Shown: one piece after another, positions 14,425 through 14,449 of the stretch
How positions within the stretch are numbered: position 1 is the first letter of the stretch
How the letters are laid out: every line of letters starts with the position of its first letter
Assembly (NCBI GenBank): GCA_016292445.1
Contig: JAEDIN010000026.1
Coordinates: 1-14,449, forward strand
DNA from: Oscillospiraceae bacterium
GTDB lineage: Bacteria > Bacillota > Clostridia > Oscillospirales > Oscillospiraceae
Direction: 5' to 3'
DNA: 14,449 nt
Notes under the pieces: model-generated
Database searches by the model: none
What the model was told of the DNA's origin: nothing
Seen by the model: only the letters and a program-made list of their open reading frames with translations
Translations under genes and position numbers: made by a program

Positions 14425-14449
14425 AACTGCACCGCACAGCGGTGCAGTT
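14425..14449 (+). terminator. Terminator of fumC, cut by the window end
   Basis: An 11-bp perfect stem (14425-14435 with 14439-14449) with an ACA loop begins nine bases after the fumC stop. The T-tract that should follow lies outside the window, so only the hairpin is seen. Confidence 0.75.

Noticed and set aside
1..14449. CRISPR arrays, tRNA or rRNA genes, insertion sequences, attachment sites, replication origin
   Set aside because: I looked for regular direct repeats, cloverleaf-like GGTTCGA segments, transposase motifs and terminal inverted repeats, and saw none.

Overview
The window reads as core chromosome of a Clostridia-type Firmicute, most likely an Oscillospiraceae/Ruminococcaceae gut anaerobe. 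The reasons are the cluster hprK-murB-rapZ-whiA-dnaE, strong AGGAGG-type ribosome binding sites, a zinc-ribbon (C+) form of L28, and moderately high GC genes separated by AT-rich intergenic regions. There is no sign of a phage, insertion sequence, CRISPR array or tRNA. This is inference from gene content; no taxonomic marker was compared.

Layout. (1) 1-501, + strand: a small unrecognised protein with a zinc-peptidase HExxH motif. It ends at a bidirectional terminator shared with the convergent dnaE. (2) 530-7794, - strand: a compact five-gene operon transcribed hprK > murB > rapZ > whiA > dnaE with gaps of 1-19 bp. It links carbon-status signalling (HPr kinase), peptidoglycan precursor synthesis (MurB), an ATP-binding regulator of the RapZ family, the WhiA regulator and the replicative polymerase alpha subunit. 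The gene yvcK, which lies between rapZ and whiA in Bacillus subtilis, is absent here. (3) 7795-9885: a divergent promoter region, then + strand rpmB and asnS, each with its own promoter and terminator. (4) 9889-11214, - strand: an EcsC-family protein and, upstream of it, a small THEP1-like P-loop NTPase. (5) 11327-11950, + strand: a divergent member of the cyclodeaminase (FTCD C-terminal) family, whose predicted promoter interlocks with that of the NTPase. (6) 12145-14449: phzF-like (-) and fumC (+), divergent from a shared regulatory region.

Most of the window is ordinary housekeeping sequence and I do not see a convincing new multi-gene system. The items most worth a second look are the interlocked NTPase/cyclodeaminase promoters with a central palindrome, the degenerate cyclodeaminase-like protein, the TTACGG-N10-CCGTAA inverted repeat around the phzF -10 box, the imperfect duplicated element upstream of asnS, and the small HExxH protein. 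All promoters and operators were read by eye against sigma-70/sigma-A consensus and are predictions.
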